Shown here: in pieces, positions 20,408 through 31,271 of the stretch
How the letters are laid out: each line of letters starts with the position of its first letter
Position numbering within the stretch: position 1 is the stretch's first letter
Assembly (NCBI GenBank): GCA_949130495.1
Contig: OX422214.1
Coordinates: 252,034,187 to 252,098,186, forward strand
Reading direction: 5' to 3'
Origin: Sambucus nigra
Lineage: Eukaryota; Streptophyta; Magnoliopsida; Dipsacales; Adoxaceae
DNA length: 64,000 nucleotides
Translations under genes and position numbers: made by a program
The notes under the pieces: generated by a model
Told to the model about the DNA's origin: nothing
Databases searched by the model: none
The model's input: only the letters and a program-made list of their open reading frames with translations

Positions 20408-22542
20408 ATGGCCGCTTTTGTGAGCACTGCAGTACACCGAGAATGTCTGACTATTGACGACTGGGCAAACATGGAGTGGAGGGTCAGGGTGCCACTTTCT
20501 TTGGGGAGCGAGAACTCTTTTGACGCATTTGAGCTGATTGCGAATGAGCGGACCTTGTTGTGGGAGTCTTCACGTCATCGCTCTTCGAAGGTGGTGAACC
20601 CTGGGAATTATGTAAGTAAAAGGACTTTTGGCATTCTCTTTTTTGCGGTTTTACTTTTTCTTGGATTCTTACAACATTTTTCTCTTTTAGCAGTCTGATG
20701 TTTCCTTATCGAATATGCGTGCCCATGGGACGATGGGGCTTAAGAATGTCTGGGAGCATCTTCCACCTGTGGTGCGTTGGGTGGTATCTTCAACAAGCTT
20801 TGGGAGGTTGGCGTCTGTGCCAGATGAGACGCCTCGTTGGATGAAAGTCTTTTGCGCTCTGGAGGAGAGGTGGTGGGACACTACACACACCTTTAATTTT
20901 GGTTTTGGGGAGATAACTTTGACTCCCATAGATGTGCAATAGCTACTAGGGCTAGATTGTGATGGAGAGTAGATAGAGGTGGATCGCTCTTTGCGGGTGA
21001 GGCCGGAGGCGGTGCGCGCGACGCTTGGTGATATGGGGAGGATAGTGTCTAGGGACTCCATCCCTCTATCGCTACTGAAGAATGATTTATTAGGAAGGGT
21101 GATCGATGTGGAGGACGAGCTTCAAGTGAGGCAGATGGCCCGATTGTTCAGTTTACTGGTGTTGGGGGGATTTCTTGTGGCGTCGAGCGACAACGTTGTC
21201 CACTTATGGTTTTTACCATACCTGAGGATGTTTTCGAACATCCCTTTATATGATTGGGGGAGCCTAACTTTGGTGACCCTTTTCTTGGATGTATTCAGTC
21301 GGTGCTTCCGGCAGACTTTAACTGGAGCCATGTATCATCTTGAGGTATTCTTTAATTTTGTGAATTCTCCTTTCATGCATTTGCATTTTCCTTACGCGTC
21401 ACTTTTTAATTGCGAATTTTTTTGTCTTTGGCAGACATGGTTCTATGAGATGATCGGGTGTAATACTCAGCTGATCACTTTGAAGGACGATATCGTTGGT
21501 GACTTTTGTCGGTTTCATCGATGGCGTGAGGCCAATCGGCAGTCGAGGAGGTCTTTCTCTCTAGAGGCGGTGTGTCAAGTCTTGAATGGTCTGACTAGTG
21601 AGAGGGTAAGACTTCTTTATTCTTCAGTCTAAGACCTTTGTGTTCTCTAATTTTGTATTTGACTCATATCTGCTGGGGATTTTTCAGGTGACCTTTTACC
21701 CTTGGGGGACAACCGTTCAAGACACGGGGTTGACTGGAGTAAATGCATAGATGAGATGTTTATTGGCACATGAGTTTGGCCATTCTTAGTATCTTAGGGA
21801 GAGGGTGGTCCGACAGATTGCTGAGGGGGAGGTGGTGGTGCCACCTGCGAGGCCCCCTATGTCTATGAGGTGGGAGAGGCTACTGCCAGAGGATGTGAGG
21901 ATCATGGCGATGATTGGCGAGTCCTACCTGCTGTCCACCGATACGGCTGTGCTGTATGATTATATGGACTTTTGACAAGATGGATGATGGCGCCCATCAT
22001 ATATGATACACTACCCTTCCCTCCTATGGGTTCGAGTCGGCTAGTGGGATCCTCCCACAGCGGTGGTGATCCTTCGACATCTGCAGCAGTGACAACTTCG
22101 GAGGTTCCCTTTGTGCAGCTGCATACTCCTTCATACAATATCCAGCGGGATGGTGGAGGGATGGTGCCTATGTTGCATCGTCATCATGCGATGGACCCAT
22201 AGGATTTGGGTTTGACAGAGGAGGTTCTTCGCCATAAGGTATATATTTTTTTTTCTTCTCCTTTGGTTTCTTTTGATCTTTTCTGCTTGATACTGATTTT
22301 GCCTTTTCTTTCAGCACGTCCGGGTGTCCACCACTTGGCTAAGGGATATTAGGGACTAGATATCTTTGGCGACTACCCATATTCGAGACACGGTTCTTGT
22401 TTCTTCTTTCTTGGTGTCATCTACCTCATCCGGGGAGGATTCTGGTTTAGGTAGTGGTGGTATGTCATCTCGCCGTAGGGGAAAGAGAGTGCGTCGCGGG
22501 GGTGAGAGAGAGAGAGAGAGAGAGAATGTGGGTTCAGGTTGA
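20408..22542 (+). pseudogene. Plant Mobile Domain (PMD) gene carried by the Tat element, copy A
   Basis: Five exons can be followed: 20408-20611, 20694-21344, 21435-21605, 21688-22238 and 22315-22542. All introns are GT-AG and 80-91 bp, and the first three exons join in phase 0. The product holds the aminotransferase-like PMD (WWDTTHTFNFGFGEITLTP, LGGFLVASSDNVVHLWFL, YDWGSL, TWFYEMIGCN). PMD proteins include MAIN/MAIL1, nuclear factors linked to transposon silencing; others are carried by transposons. In-frame stops (near 20941, 20971 and 21748) and a frameshift near 21975 make this copy a pseudogene. The C-terminal exon has Ser/Arg-rich low complexity and an (AG)n run. The gene is antisense to gag-pol, so its introns would not be spliced from the element's genomic RNA. 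Confidence 0.8.
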
Positions 22543-22545
22543 GTC

Positions 22546-23014
22546 CCGTTTTTTTTATTTCTTTTCTTTATTTTCCTGAAAAATAATGTAACACAGAAAA
22601 ATAGATATGCAATGAAGTTGTTTGATTATCTTCTGTTTAATGATGAATGAATGCATGCACACCTACTTTTTATTTTGCTGCTGAGACCGTAAAAAGAAAT
22701 ATTTTTTTGGGATTTTGAACGAAATTTTTATTCAAAATGGGAATTTGTATAAAGATGAAAAGGGGATTTTTGAAATTCTATTGAGAATATTAATTTATTT
22801 TAGGTTTTCTGAATTTTGACAAAAGAGGAAAAAGGGAAATTTCCAAAAGTAGGGGGTTGCCGATCAGCAAGCACCTTGTCCTGCCTATCGGTAGCTCAGT
22901 TCAGTCCCATCAATTCAAAGTTTAGATTGGTAACTTTTTCAGCTTTTGGTACCTTATGGGGAAGGATTTCCTCTAATTTCTGCAGGGGTTATGTCTTTTG
23001 TGGGGGTTTTGAAG
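22546..23014. other. Spacer and promoter region between PMD and DUF7745 genes
   Basis: AT-rich in its first half. It then contains TTGCCGATCAGCAA (22857-22870) and CTGCCTATCGGTAG (22881-22894), two variants of the dyad found before the LTR and PMD promoters, about 120-160 bases before the next TATA box. No coding sequence. Confidence 0.5.
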
Positions 23015-23022
23015 TATAAAAG
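23015..23022 (+). promoter_or_regulatory. TATA box of the DUF7745-like gene (copy A)
   Basis: TATAAAAG lies 62 bases before the chosen ATG at 23084. The other copy has the same box at 43748-43755 on the minus strand, at a similar distance. Confidence 0.6.
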
Positions 23023-23083
23023 AGGGGGTAAGGGTGGAGTGTTTTCCTCACACCTTCACATTCCTACTTTCTTGTTCTGTGAT

Positions 23084-24375
23084 ATGGCTCTCCCTGGTAG
23101 TGTTGAGTTTGCCAACTACCTCGAGAATTTAGAGGCAATGTTCTCTTATAACGTCAACTATGATGCTTATAACATGCGTCGAGTTTCTTTATGGTGTAAT
23201 CGACCCATAGAGTGGAATATGGTGATGGCGGCAGTACAATTCTGGTACCCCGAAGACCATGTATTTTTCTTTGGCTTGGAAGAAGTTTGCCCGACTTATG
23301 AGGAATTTTCTTCCATGTTGGGGATAAATCTCGGCATTGCTGCGGCTCTTCTTGAGTTTTCTCGTTCTTCCCGAGAGTTGTTGGCTGGGCTTCTTTGTAT
23401 TTCATCCTCAGCGGCCAGATCATTGGTGGTTGGAGGTATTATTTATCTTCCGATGATGGTATGGTCCATGCATTTGCAGGAGGTTGGTGATGTTGGATAT
23501 GTCGGAGCTATCGTTATAGGCTTGGTTTCAAAATTGTTGCTGGTGACTAGGGAGCTGCTGGTGGACCAACAACTTGCATCTATTACATCATGGATGTCTT
23601 ACCGTCGTAATCCTGCAGTGGTGATACTAGCGGAGACTTTGAATGGCCTGGATTCCTGGCGAGAAGGTCGTTCTGACTTTTTGAGGGGTAGCCATGTTAT
23701 GTTGTTCATGTGGTTGTCTGAAATATTCCGCCTGGTGACTCCTCCGGACTACTCTTTATCGGTTGTACCCAATTTTTTTCGTGCCATTTTATCAGTGTTG
23801 GCCTAGATATTGAGAGTTGGGAGAACTGGTTTGTGGAGCATGGGGCTCTAAATCTGTACTGGTCAGTACCTTGGTGGGGACAACTACTGCCTATCCTGGA
23901 ACTGGGAGAATACCTGTATGTCCGGCTGGTTGGTCTCAGACATACCTCTTTTTATTTCCCTTAGTGGATTCTGCGTCAATTTGGCTGGGAGCAGATCATG
24001 CCACCTCGAACACTAGACTTATTTTTGGTAGAAGATTTGACAGAGCATCTACGCATGAAGCTTGGCTCTTTGTGGGAGAGTCGACATCCATCGACCCATC
24101 CCTCTCAGTCTGCTGGGAGAATTTGGCACATCCCTGGTGATTATATGAAGTGGTTATGGAGGAGAGTAGTTAGCAAGATGTTGGATGTGGATATTGGACA
24201 AAGATGGTTTGCCTTATCTGATACCATGGAAGGAGGTGTGGTAGGTTTTTTTAGGTTGGTTCGAGTTTATAGGTCCTTGGAGCGTCTGCGACACTCCATT
24301 CAGGAAGGGGAAGTTTGGGGACCCCAGGATGTAGATGGAGATGATGGCGCGGGCTCCTATGGTAGCTGTGGGTAG
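23084..24375 (+). pseudogene. DUF7745-like gene carried by the Tat element, copy A
   Basis: ATG 23084 is chosen over 22946 because it follows the TATA box and matches the start in the second copy. The frame is open for about 240 codons (NRPIEWNMVMAAVQFWYPED, FGLEEVCPTYEEFSSMLGI, NPAVVILAETLNGLDSWREG, LFMWLSEIF) to a stop at 23805. Homology then continues after a frameshift (LNLYWSVPWWGQLLPILELG, RQFGWEQIMPPRTLDL) to the stop at 24373-24375. The pattern of FW.P....F.FG, PT.EE, NP...LAET and RQFG..Q fits the plant DUF7745 family, which has no known activity. I place it in that family from memory. It has no introns, follows the PMD gene by about 540 bp on the same strand, and converges with integrase. 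At least one frameshift and one stop (near 23961) make it non-functional. Confidence 0.75.
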
Positions 24376-24830
24376 GACTCTTGGGTGGAATTTATTTTGA
24401 ACCGGGAATAATATTTTTTTTTTTTGGCTTTTTATGAAGATGGGGGGAAGTGAGTCATCCGTTCCTTTATGTAATTGCACTGCAATTTCTTATTAATGAA
24501 ATAAACAAGTTTTTGATCATCCCGTTGGGCCTTTGGATGAAATTTATATTTTGAGTTATCTATATCGTTCGCTAAGGCATGCATAATCCTTTTGTTCAAG
24601 TATAGGTTAAAGTGAACTGTCATTCTCAGAGATAAGAAAAGAATAGTTTTTGTTAAAAAGAAGGGGTCGTGCTCATGTAAGATGTATGATCTTGCTACGT
24701 ACCTCTGGGGGGTTTTGAAAATTTTCAATTTTTCAAGGAATGATTTTTTTTTGCATAGGATCAAGCCCACGTAGTTCTGGGTAGAGGGAAATGAATGGAT
24801 TTTTCTTTTAGAATAGAAGGTAGATGAGAA
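24376..24830. other. Spacer between convergent DUF7745 and integrase ends (A)
   Basis: AT-rich, with no gene recognised. It matches, in reverse, the 41901-42366 spacer of element B (for example GTAATTGCACTGCAATTTCT and GTGCTCATGTAAGA). Both 3' ends probably use polyadenylation signals here, which is inferred. Confidence 0.5.
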
Positions 24831-25495
24831 GAGTCGTAGCGCCCCGAGATTTTGGACTAGGGGTGAAATTTCTTGAGATAGTCCAGGTTGACTAGACGAG
24901 CCATTTCTTCTCCATCTAAGTCGGTGAGCATGGAAGCACCGCCGGACAAGATCTTCTTGATAATGTATGGGTCGCTCCAATTGGGCTTGAATTTCCCTCT
25001 GGGGTCCCAAATGGGCTCTACTATTTCTTTGAGGGATAAATCCCTTTCTTAGACACCGCGATCCTTGACTCTCTTATTGAATGAACGTGCTATTCGATGA
25101 TGGTACCCTTGTATGTGATATAACGCCTTCAGTATCCTTTTGTCCAAGAGTGACATCTCGTCAAGGAGGCTTTGATGCCAGTCCTCCTCACTGACCTTGC
25201 TTTAAAGCATGATGCGTAACGAGGGTATTTCTAGATCCACGGGTAGGACTGCTTCCATGCCATAGACTAGAGAGTAAGGGGTAGCCCTAGTAGAGGTTCG
25301 AATTGCCCCAGAGGGAGTATGGGATTCGATCGGCCCAATCTCGACAACTTTCGGTCATCTTACTGATGATGGCTTTAAGGTTCTAGTTAGCGGATTCGAT
25401 TGCACCATTGGTTTGAGGTCGGTAGGGAGAAGATTTGTATCTCTGAATCCTATACTCATTGACCACCTCTGTGACTTCTGCCTCGAAATGAAACA
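24830..25495 (-). pseudogene. Tat integrase C-terminal part (element A/C)
   Basis: The minus strand reads FHFEAEVTEVVNEY, SSPYRPQTNGAIES (catalytic Glu region), RVKDRG, LSLKEIVEPIWDPRGKFKPN and MLTDLDGEEMARLVNLDYLK. This is the same end as element B integrase. It begins at the insertion point of B; the upstream integrase is at 50306-50990. Stops interrupt it. Confidence 0.8.
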
Positions 25496-25742
25496 TGCAG
25501 ACACCCCATTCTAATACCCCCTAACCTTACTTAGGTCCCTAGAACTTCCCTTCATCATTGCAAACCCAAGTCATACCTCGAGTACTAACCAGAAGGCCAT
25601 CGGGCACTCCCAGGCTTCGTTGGACCAAAAATAAAACTCTTTAGCTCTAACGAGACTGAATGAATCTTCGAAAGGCACTGAATCCCCTTTCCAACAGTCT
25701 GTCCCGTGTGCGATTCTAACTTACTATGCGGACGAACCATCC
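25496..25742 (+). repeat. 5' LTR of element B, first segment
   Basis: It starts TGCAGACACCCC and aligns with the 3' LTR from 48233. A CACTA insertion interrupts it at 25743; the target CCC appears as TCC on the left and CCC on the right. Confidence 0.85.
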
Positions 25743-25964
25743 CACTACACCAAAATGACAAAATTATCACCTTTCAGCCGGCCACCCTTGTCAAGGTCAT
25801 TGATCCTGACAAAAAACACGCGTTTTGTGTCACGGTCATTGACCTTGACACGACCGTGACAAAGAATTATCACGGTCAAGGACCTTGACACGACCGTGCC
25901 AACTTCTACAGCAAAAACCCTTACGCCTTCTTTTTTGCCCCCGCCGTTACCTCCTTTTTCCAAC

Positions 25965-26002
25965 TCTCTCTCTACACTGCTCTCTCTCTCTACTTTCAAG
26001 TT

Positions 26003-26079
<77 letters not shown>

Positions 26080-26080
26080 T
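25965..26080. repeat. (CT)n and (TA)n microsatellites
   Basis: CT-rich from 25965 to about 26036, then TA units to about 26076. Open frames across it are repeat translations. Confidence 0.85.
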
Positions 26081-26091
26081 GTGTGTATATA

Positions 26092-26252
26092 TATATGTGT
26101 GTGTGTGTGTACATATGTGCATGTGTGTGTGCATGTGTGGGGGTGGGGCAAGGTGGGGGTAGGGGTGGGGCAGGGGGGCTGTTGTGTGTGTGTGTGTATA
26201 TGTGTGGTGGGTGGGGGTGTGGAGGGAGGTGCAAGGTAGAGGGATATTGTGT

Positions 26253-26297
<45 letters not shown>

Positions 26298-26355
26298 GTG
26301 GGTGGGGGTGGGGTGGGGGTGGGTAGGGGGCAGGGTGGGGGTAGGGGGTATATTC
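26092..26355 (+). repeat. (GT)n and G-rich repeat tract, G-quadruplex-prone
   Basis: GT runs alternate with G4-G6 blocks (for example GGTGGGGGTGGGGTGGGG near 26300). A further G-rich island is at about 26592-26620. Confidence 0.75.
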
Positions 26356-27766
26356 ACGAGTTATTTGTATATATATGTGTGGTGTTTTTTTATCTTTATA
26401 TGATGTTTATATGTTGGAAATAACTCATAAATTTGTCAATTTATTTTTGTATTTGAATTAACCTAGGGTTCTTGAATTTTTTGTACTTTTGTTTAAACTA
26501 ACTCGTGAATATATGTTTGTGTATGTTTGTTAGGTGTATATGATGTTTATATGTTGGAAATAACCCATGAATTTGTCAATTTGTTTGTGTGTGGGGGAGG
26601 GGGGGGGGGAGGGGGGGTAAGGCAAGGTACCATTGTAATTCTCTTAATATCGTGTTTTGATGATTCTTTGAGATAATATATATTGTTTTAAGGTTAACTC
26701 ATTGTAGATAAAAACATTCACATAGTAAGATTAAATTGAATCCATCCATAGATTCTATAATTACATCCACTAAAATATAATTAATAAATGAAACAGTTTT
26801 AGATGAAAGTAAATTAATAATTAGTGCCCATTTCATATGAAAGTAGGATTGCCCCTTAGTGTAAATTAGTAAATTAATAATTTTATACGTTAATTGTTAG
26901 TTTAATTGATGGAATGAATTAATTGAGTAGATGAATTAGAAGGAGTACGGGTTACACATTTGTTGTTGACATCACTACACCAAAACTGGCGATTGGTCAC
27001 GGCCAAAATCCCTGACCAAACCTGTGGGTCGCGGACTTGGGCCGTGACCATTTCGGGCGTGACCATTTTCGTGGGTCGCGGCCCAAGTCCGTGACCAAAA
27101 AATGGCCACGGTCGAGAGGGATCACGGCAGATGGTCGCGGACTTAGGCCGTGACCCATGCCGTGATGGGTCGCGGCTCTAATCCGTGACCCATAACCGTG
27201 ACAAATTGGTCGCGGCCAAAGTCCGCGACCCATGTGCGTGACAAAAAAAAATTGGTCACGGTCCTTGTCCATGACCCACGACCGTGACAAATTGGTCGCG
27301 GACTTTGGCCGTGACCCATGTGTGTGACAAAAAAAATTAAAAAAAAATTGGTCGCAGCCCTAGTCCGCGACCCATTACCGTGACAAAAAATAAAAAAAAC
27401 GGTCGCGGACTTTGACCGCGACCATTTTTAAGCGCGACAAAAAAAAATAAAAATGGTCATGGACAAAGTCCATGACCATATTTATCTGTAATTTAAAAAA
27501 AATGTATTTTTTTTTGCCCAATCCTAAAATTGGGGTTCCTGTGAGTGCATCATCGGTTGCTACGAGGTGTTACAAATATTTATTATAGGCAAAACAATAA
27601 AAAAAAATCACAAATTGCGAATTGAGAATGTTGTTAATAAACAAATATATATATACAAACTTAAAAATATTACACGTCTTAATAATTCACAGACCAAAAA
27701 AAAATTGGGCAGAGTTTCCTCTATTTTCTTGACATTCCAAAACCTGTAAATGAAAAACCTGCTTAC

Positions 27767-27999
27767 AGGCGTTGGAGGAGGGGGAGTTGGGAGGCGGCGT
27801 TGAAGGAAGAGACGGTGAGATAGAGTTGGTGGAGAGTTCCAAGTGTTTTTTGAATAGAGTCGATGACTTGATCTAGGTTTTGCTTTGGATCGTCTGTACT
27901 TGTTATTGTTGTTGAGTCCATTGGTGAGGTGTCGTTGCTCATCAAACCGTTGCCGCTACCGCCAGCGGTTGCGGGAGTGTGCTGTGATGACGATTCCAA
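27767..27999 (-). pseudogene. MED10: Captured exon 1 of Mediator complex subunit 10
   Basis: From ATG at 27999 the minus strand encodes a Ser/Thr-rich leader. It then reads DDPKQNLDQVIDSIQKTLG and LHQLYLTVSSFNAASQLPLL, ending at QRL. This is the N-terminal segment of plant MED10 (NUT2), a subunit of the middle module of Mediator, which links activators to RNA polymerase II. Homology stops exactly at a splice donor (CCT then GTAAGC, donor at 27766), after which the reading ends in TAA. MED10 is about 170-190 residues; the remaining exons are absent. A donor still present next to the exon means genomic DNA was captured, not cDNA. The coding part has no stops. Whether it is transcribed is unknown. 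Confidence 0.9.
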
Positions 28000-28022
28000 A
28001 CCTCCCTACCGGAACCACTTTC

Positions 28023-28086
28023 ACGATCGTTGAAGGAGGTGAGTGCCATTTTCGACGATCGTTGAAGGAGGTGAGTGCCATTTTCG
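28023..28086. repeat. 32-bp tandem duplication upstream of the MED10 exon
   Basis: The unit starting ACGATCGTTGAAGGAGG is present twice in direct, essentially perfect tandem (28023 and 28055), just upstream of the captured ATG and in its likely 5' UTR. Confidence 0.85.
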
Positions 28087-28929
28087 ACGTTGGCTCTGTC
28101 TTTTTCACAGTTTGGGGAACAAGATGAGCGGGGTAATTGAAAATTTGAGACGAGTTGTATTGTTTTAGGTTTAACACTAGTCACGGCTTAGAGCCGTGAC
28201 CCATCCACCGCGACCCATTAATGAAGCAAGTGGGAGGTATACCGCCTATTGGTCACGGTCTATAGCCGTGACCCATAACAAGAAATGGTCACGGCCCATA
28301 GCCGTGACCCTCAATCTGTGATGCGCGACCTTTTTTTATCAACCCTAGTGCTTGAATGAGGGATGGTCACGGCCCATAGCCGTGACCCACACCCAGAAAT
28401 GGTCACGGCCCTAAGCCGTGACCCTCAATGTGTGTACTCTCTTCTTCATCATGCCATGGGTCACGGACTTGGGCCGTGACCCATCCGCGACCAAGCTTGG
28501 AGGGAATTTTGGCGCGAGTTTGGCGCCAAGATGGTCACGACCTGGTCACGGCCCAAGTCCGCGACCACCGTGGTCACGGATTTGGGTCGTGACCACTTCG
28601 AGAGCATCGATAATTTAGTGTGATAATAAATATGGTCACGCCAAATATTGAGTGGGTCACGGCCCAAGTCCGCGACCAGCTGGTCGCGGACTTGGGCCGT
28701 GACCCACTGGGCGTGACCATTCGCAGGATTTGGTGTAGTGCATTGCTATTGGATTATTTTGTTTAGTAAATGTTTGGTTGGCTAGTTTTAAAAGTGGCAT
28801 GACCACTGGATTATTGTCCATATGGGGGTGGGATTTTTCAACTTTTTTTGAAAATTACTTTGTATTTCGAGAAATATAAATAACACATAATTAAATGAAC
28901 CATACTATATATAATTATTAATAATTGAA

Positions 28930-29535
28930 TTTGACGGGGGGCAGGGGGTGGTGTGTGTACATATACGTGTGCGTGTGTGTGGTGGGGGTGGGGGTGGGGG
29001 TGGGGGCAGGTACTTTAAACCAAACCACATGAAACGCAGATGTTGTATGATTACATCTTATGATCATTAGTAAGGTTCAAAATAGTTTCGAATTTTGATA
29101 AAAAAAAGTTGTTTTAAATCATTAATGTTTCTTTAAAACATATGATTCATCAATACAATACAGATTTTATATCAGTTTAAACAAGTGTTAAGCAAAAAAA
29201 ACATGATTTTAATTAAGGTACAAACCTATAATGAATTAAATTTGGTTTCTTTACATAAAACCCACATAACGAACAATTTACCCCCCGCCCCACAAGTGTT
29301 GGATTCAAACCTGGCATGTTTTTAAACCCGAATAGATTCTTTATGGCAACCAAACATAAACAAGTAACATGTTAAACCTTGATAAAGCAAGATATTTCTT
29401 TCCTGAACAATTAAGAATAGGTGATTCCTTTTATTCGATCCCTTATAACACAAAATATGTGGTGGGGGTGGGGTGAGGGGGTGGGGGTGGGGGCAGGGAT
29501 GGGAAGTGGGTGGTGGGGTAGGGGTGGGGTGCTGC
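28930..29535 (+). repeat. G-rich islands flanking the inner CACTA on the right
   Basis: G-quadruplex-type runs (GGTGGGGGTGGGGGTGGGGG near 28981; GGTGGGGTGAGGGGGTGGGG near 29463) lie on the same strand as those on the left (26130-26355). They therefore belong to the outer CACTA. Confidence 0.7.
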
Positions 29536-29597
29536 GTGTGTGTCTATGTGTACTAATAACATTTTTTTATCTGTACTAATAACATTTTTTACAGCAA

Positions 29598-31271
29598 ATG
29601 TCTCCTTCAGGTATTAAGGCAAGGATGATGATGCTGGTTATGATGATGTCGCCTGGGCTCGGTGGAAGCGGAGGCGACGAGGGCTCTTCGGTCCCTAGGC
29701 TCCCCAAATATGGAAAATTTGGGATTACCATTGAGAACAAGTCGAAGCTATTAGCAAGACCCCTCGAGCTGCTAAAGACGATCATCGGCCCGGGGTTTAT
29801 GAGTTGGAAGGAGGTGCCATATGAGCTCAAGTTAGCTGTTTCGGCGGCACTACAGGTAATATATTTATATTTATATTTCAATTTCAATTTCAATTTCAAT
29901 TTCTATTTGAATTTCATTTTATATTTATATTTATATTTATTCGCAACTAACATTGTATTTGCTGGAAAGTAACAATTCAACTTGGATCCAAAGCTACGCG
30001 ATTCCGTCTTGGAGCAGTTGAGGGAGCAACACAAGACGTGGAAGAAAAATATGCGGACACGGTACTTTGGAAAAACACGATAGTCCATTATCCAATGGCA
30101 TGGATCCGTCCCGCCCAAGGATCCGATCTCATTGGCACAATGGCAAAAGTTCATTGACAATGAGATCGAGGATCGACAATTGGCATCTCTCCAATCGAGG
30201 AGGGAAAATCGGACAAAAAAGACGGAGGTGCACTACTCCGGCAGAACGTCTTACGCCGAGGTGGAGCATAGGATGAAGGTAAGATTTAATTTTTCTATAA
30301 CTACATAAATATATTATTCTTCATTATTTTACTTTGCAGGGCCGATACTGATTTTACTTTATTTTATTTTAGGGGGTAGGGAGTGGCCCAGGGGTTAAGC
30401 CACATAGGCTCGATACTTATGTGGCTCTTCGAACGAAGAAGGGGAAGGACAAGGAGATGTCCCCGAGAGTCGCGTCCACGATTGTAAGTAATCCGACAGT
30501 TTAATTTTTGTTTATTACATTATAATTTTTTAGTTTACTTATTTTACTAATCATGTGCTTTTTCTCGTTTCAGGCAAAGCTTAAGCAAGTGCATGAGTCG
30601 CAGTCTGATGCCGACAAGGCATCTTTGTCCACAGACGCACTCAGCCAAGTGCTTGTCTCTGATCGCAAGGGGAGGACAAGGGGGTGAGATCGCGGGTGGA
30701 CAAATCTAGGATCATCGAATTGGAGACGAGCGACACCGGGTTGGGTCGAACGGTGGATTCACATGACGCGTAGCTGTCCCGTTTGGAGGTGACGGTCCAA
30801 TATATGTACTCATTCATGAAGCGTACGTTGGGCGGAGACTGTAAGGGGAAAGGGAAGGATAAGACGGTGGAGGGGGAGGTGCGGGACAATGAGGCGCAGG
30901 ATGACGAGGATGTGGACCTCGCTGCTTCATCACCAACACGTGCGTACTTCGATGATACACTTCCTTATTTGTCTCCCTTTCCCAGAGCGATGTCGACAAT
31001 TGGTTGACTGAGCATGTTCATATTGGACGTATTTGATGGCCAGCGGATAGGGCGGGGGTTGAGGGACCCGAATATCGTCCAGGGTGGAATAGTTCATGGA
31101 CGTGCGCTTCAAGAAATCGAGTCAAAAGTGCTCGTCATACATGTGATACCCGGGAAGGAGAACTCCCTATTGTGCTTGGGCGAACAATGTGTCACGATGT
31201 ATATTAGTGGGTGTGTCAATTCGTATATCGTGTTGCCTACTCACCTCCTCACATTTACCCCAGACATGTAG
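29598..31271 (+). pseudogene. CACTA TNP1-like (Transposase_24-type) protein gene
   Basis: Exons inferred from GT-AG junctions: 29598 to about 29855, about 29971 to 30279, about 30373 to 30485, and 30574 to 31271. The first encodes a Gly-rich start and FGITIENKSKLLARPLELL. The second reads WKKNMRTRYFG and, after a TAG, QWQKFIDNEIEDRQLASLQ with SRRENRTKKTEVHYSG. This is the W..F.....F...S..N..NR...H..G signature of the plant transposase-associated Transposase_24 region. The C-terminus has acidic/basic low complexity and VFDGQRIGRGL, VHGRAL and NSYIVLPTHLL, like the DUF8039-type tail of such proteins. These are the CACTA factors thought to bind subterminal repeats. Stops and a frameshift (near 30687) break it. 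Exon edges are approximate. Confidence 0.65.

Larger units (their letters stand above)
19609..25495 (-). mobile_element. Tat-lineage gypsy element A/C, left (3') half
   Basis: This is the 3' part of a minus-strand element whose 5' part is 50301-59258; element B separates the two. Reading minus from 25495 there is integrase C-terminus, spacer, DUF7745-like gene (plus), PMD gene (plus) and minisatellite. The 3' LTR that should follow is missing: the minisatellite abuts chromovirus sequence at 19605-19609. Integrase homology stops here at the residues that continue at 50301. Confidence 0.8.
26973..28740. mobile_element. Small CACTA transposon carrying a MED10 exon (Pack-CACTA)
   Basis: The ends are CACTACACCAAAACTGG (26973) and, inverted, CACTACACCAAATCCTG (28740). 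They are flanked by perfect 3-bp duplications CAT (26970-26972 and 28741-28743). Both subterminal regions are packed with GGTCACGG and CGCGACC dyads in both orientations (26990-27470 and 28180-28735). The 1768-bp element encodes no transposase. Its only recognisable coding content is the MED10 exon on the minus strand. Confidence 0.9.

Noticed and set aside
24432..25010. 192-residue minus frame as a novel protein
   Set aside because: Its upper part overlaps the integrase C-terminus in the wrong frame and the rest is AT-rich spacer.
25745..26403. Several long overlapping frames on both strands rich in Ser-Leu, Tyr-Ile, Val-Cys or His-Thr
   Set aside because: Translations of (CT)n, (TA)n and (GT)n tracts; no non-repeat domain.
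27767..27999. A functional MED10 gene
   Set aside because: Only exon 1 is present, bounded by CACTA termini with target duplications; no downstream exon was found.
27885..28184. Other frames overlapping the MED10 exon on both strands
   Set aside because: Shadows of the MED10 frame or of the CACTA subterminal repeats; no independent homology.
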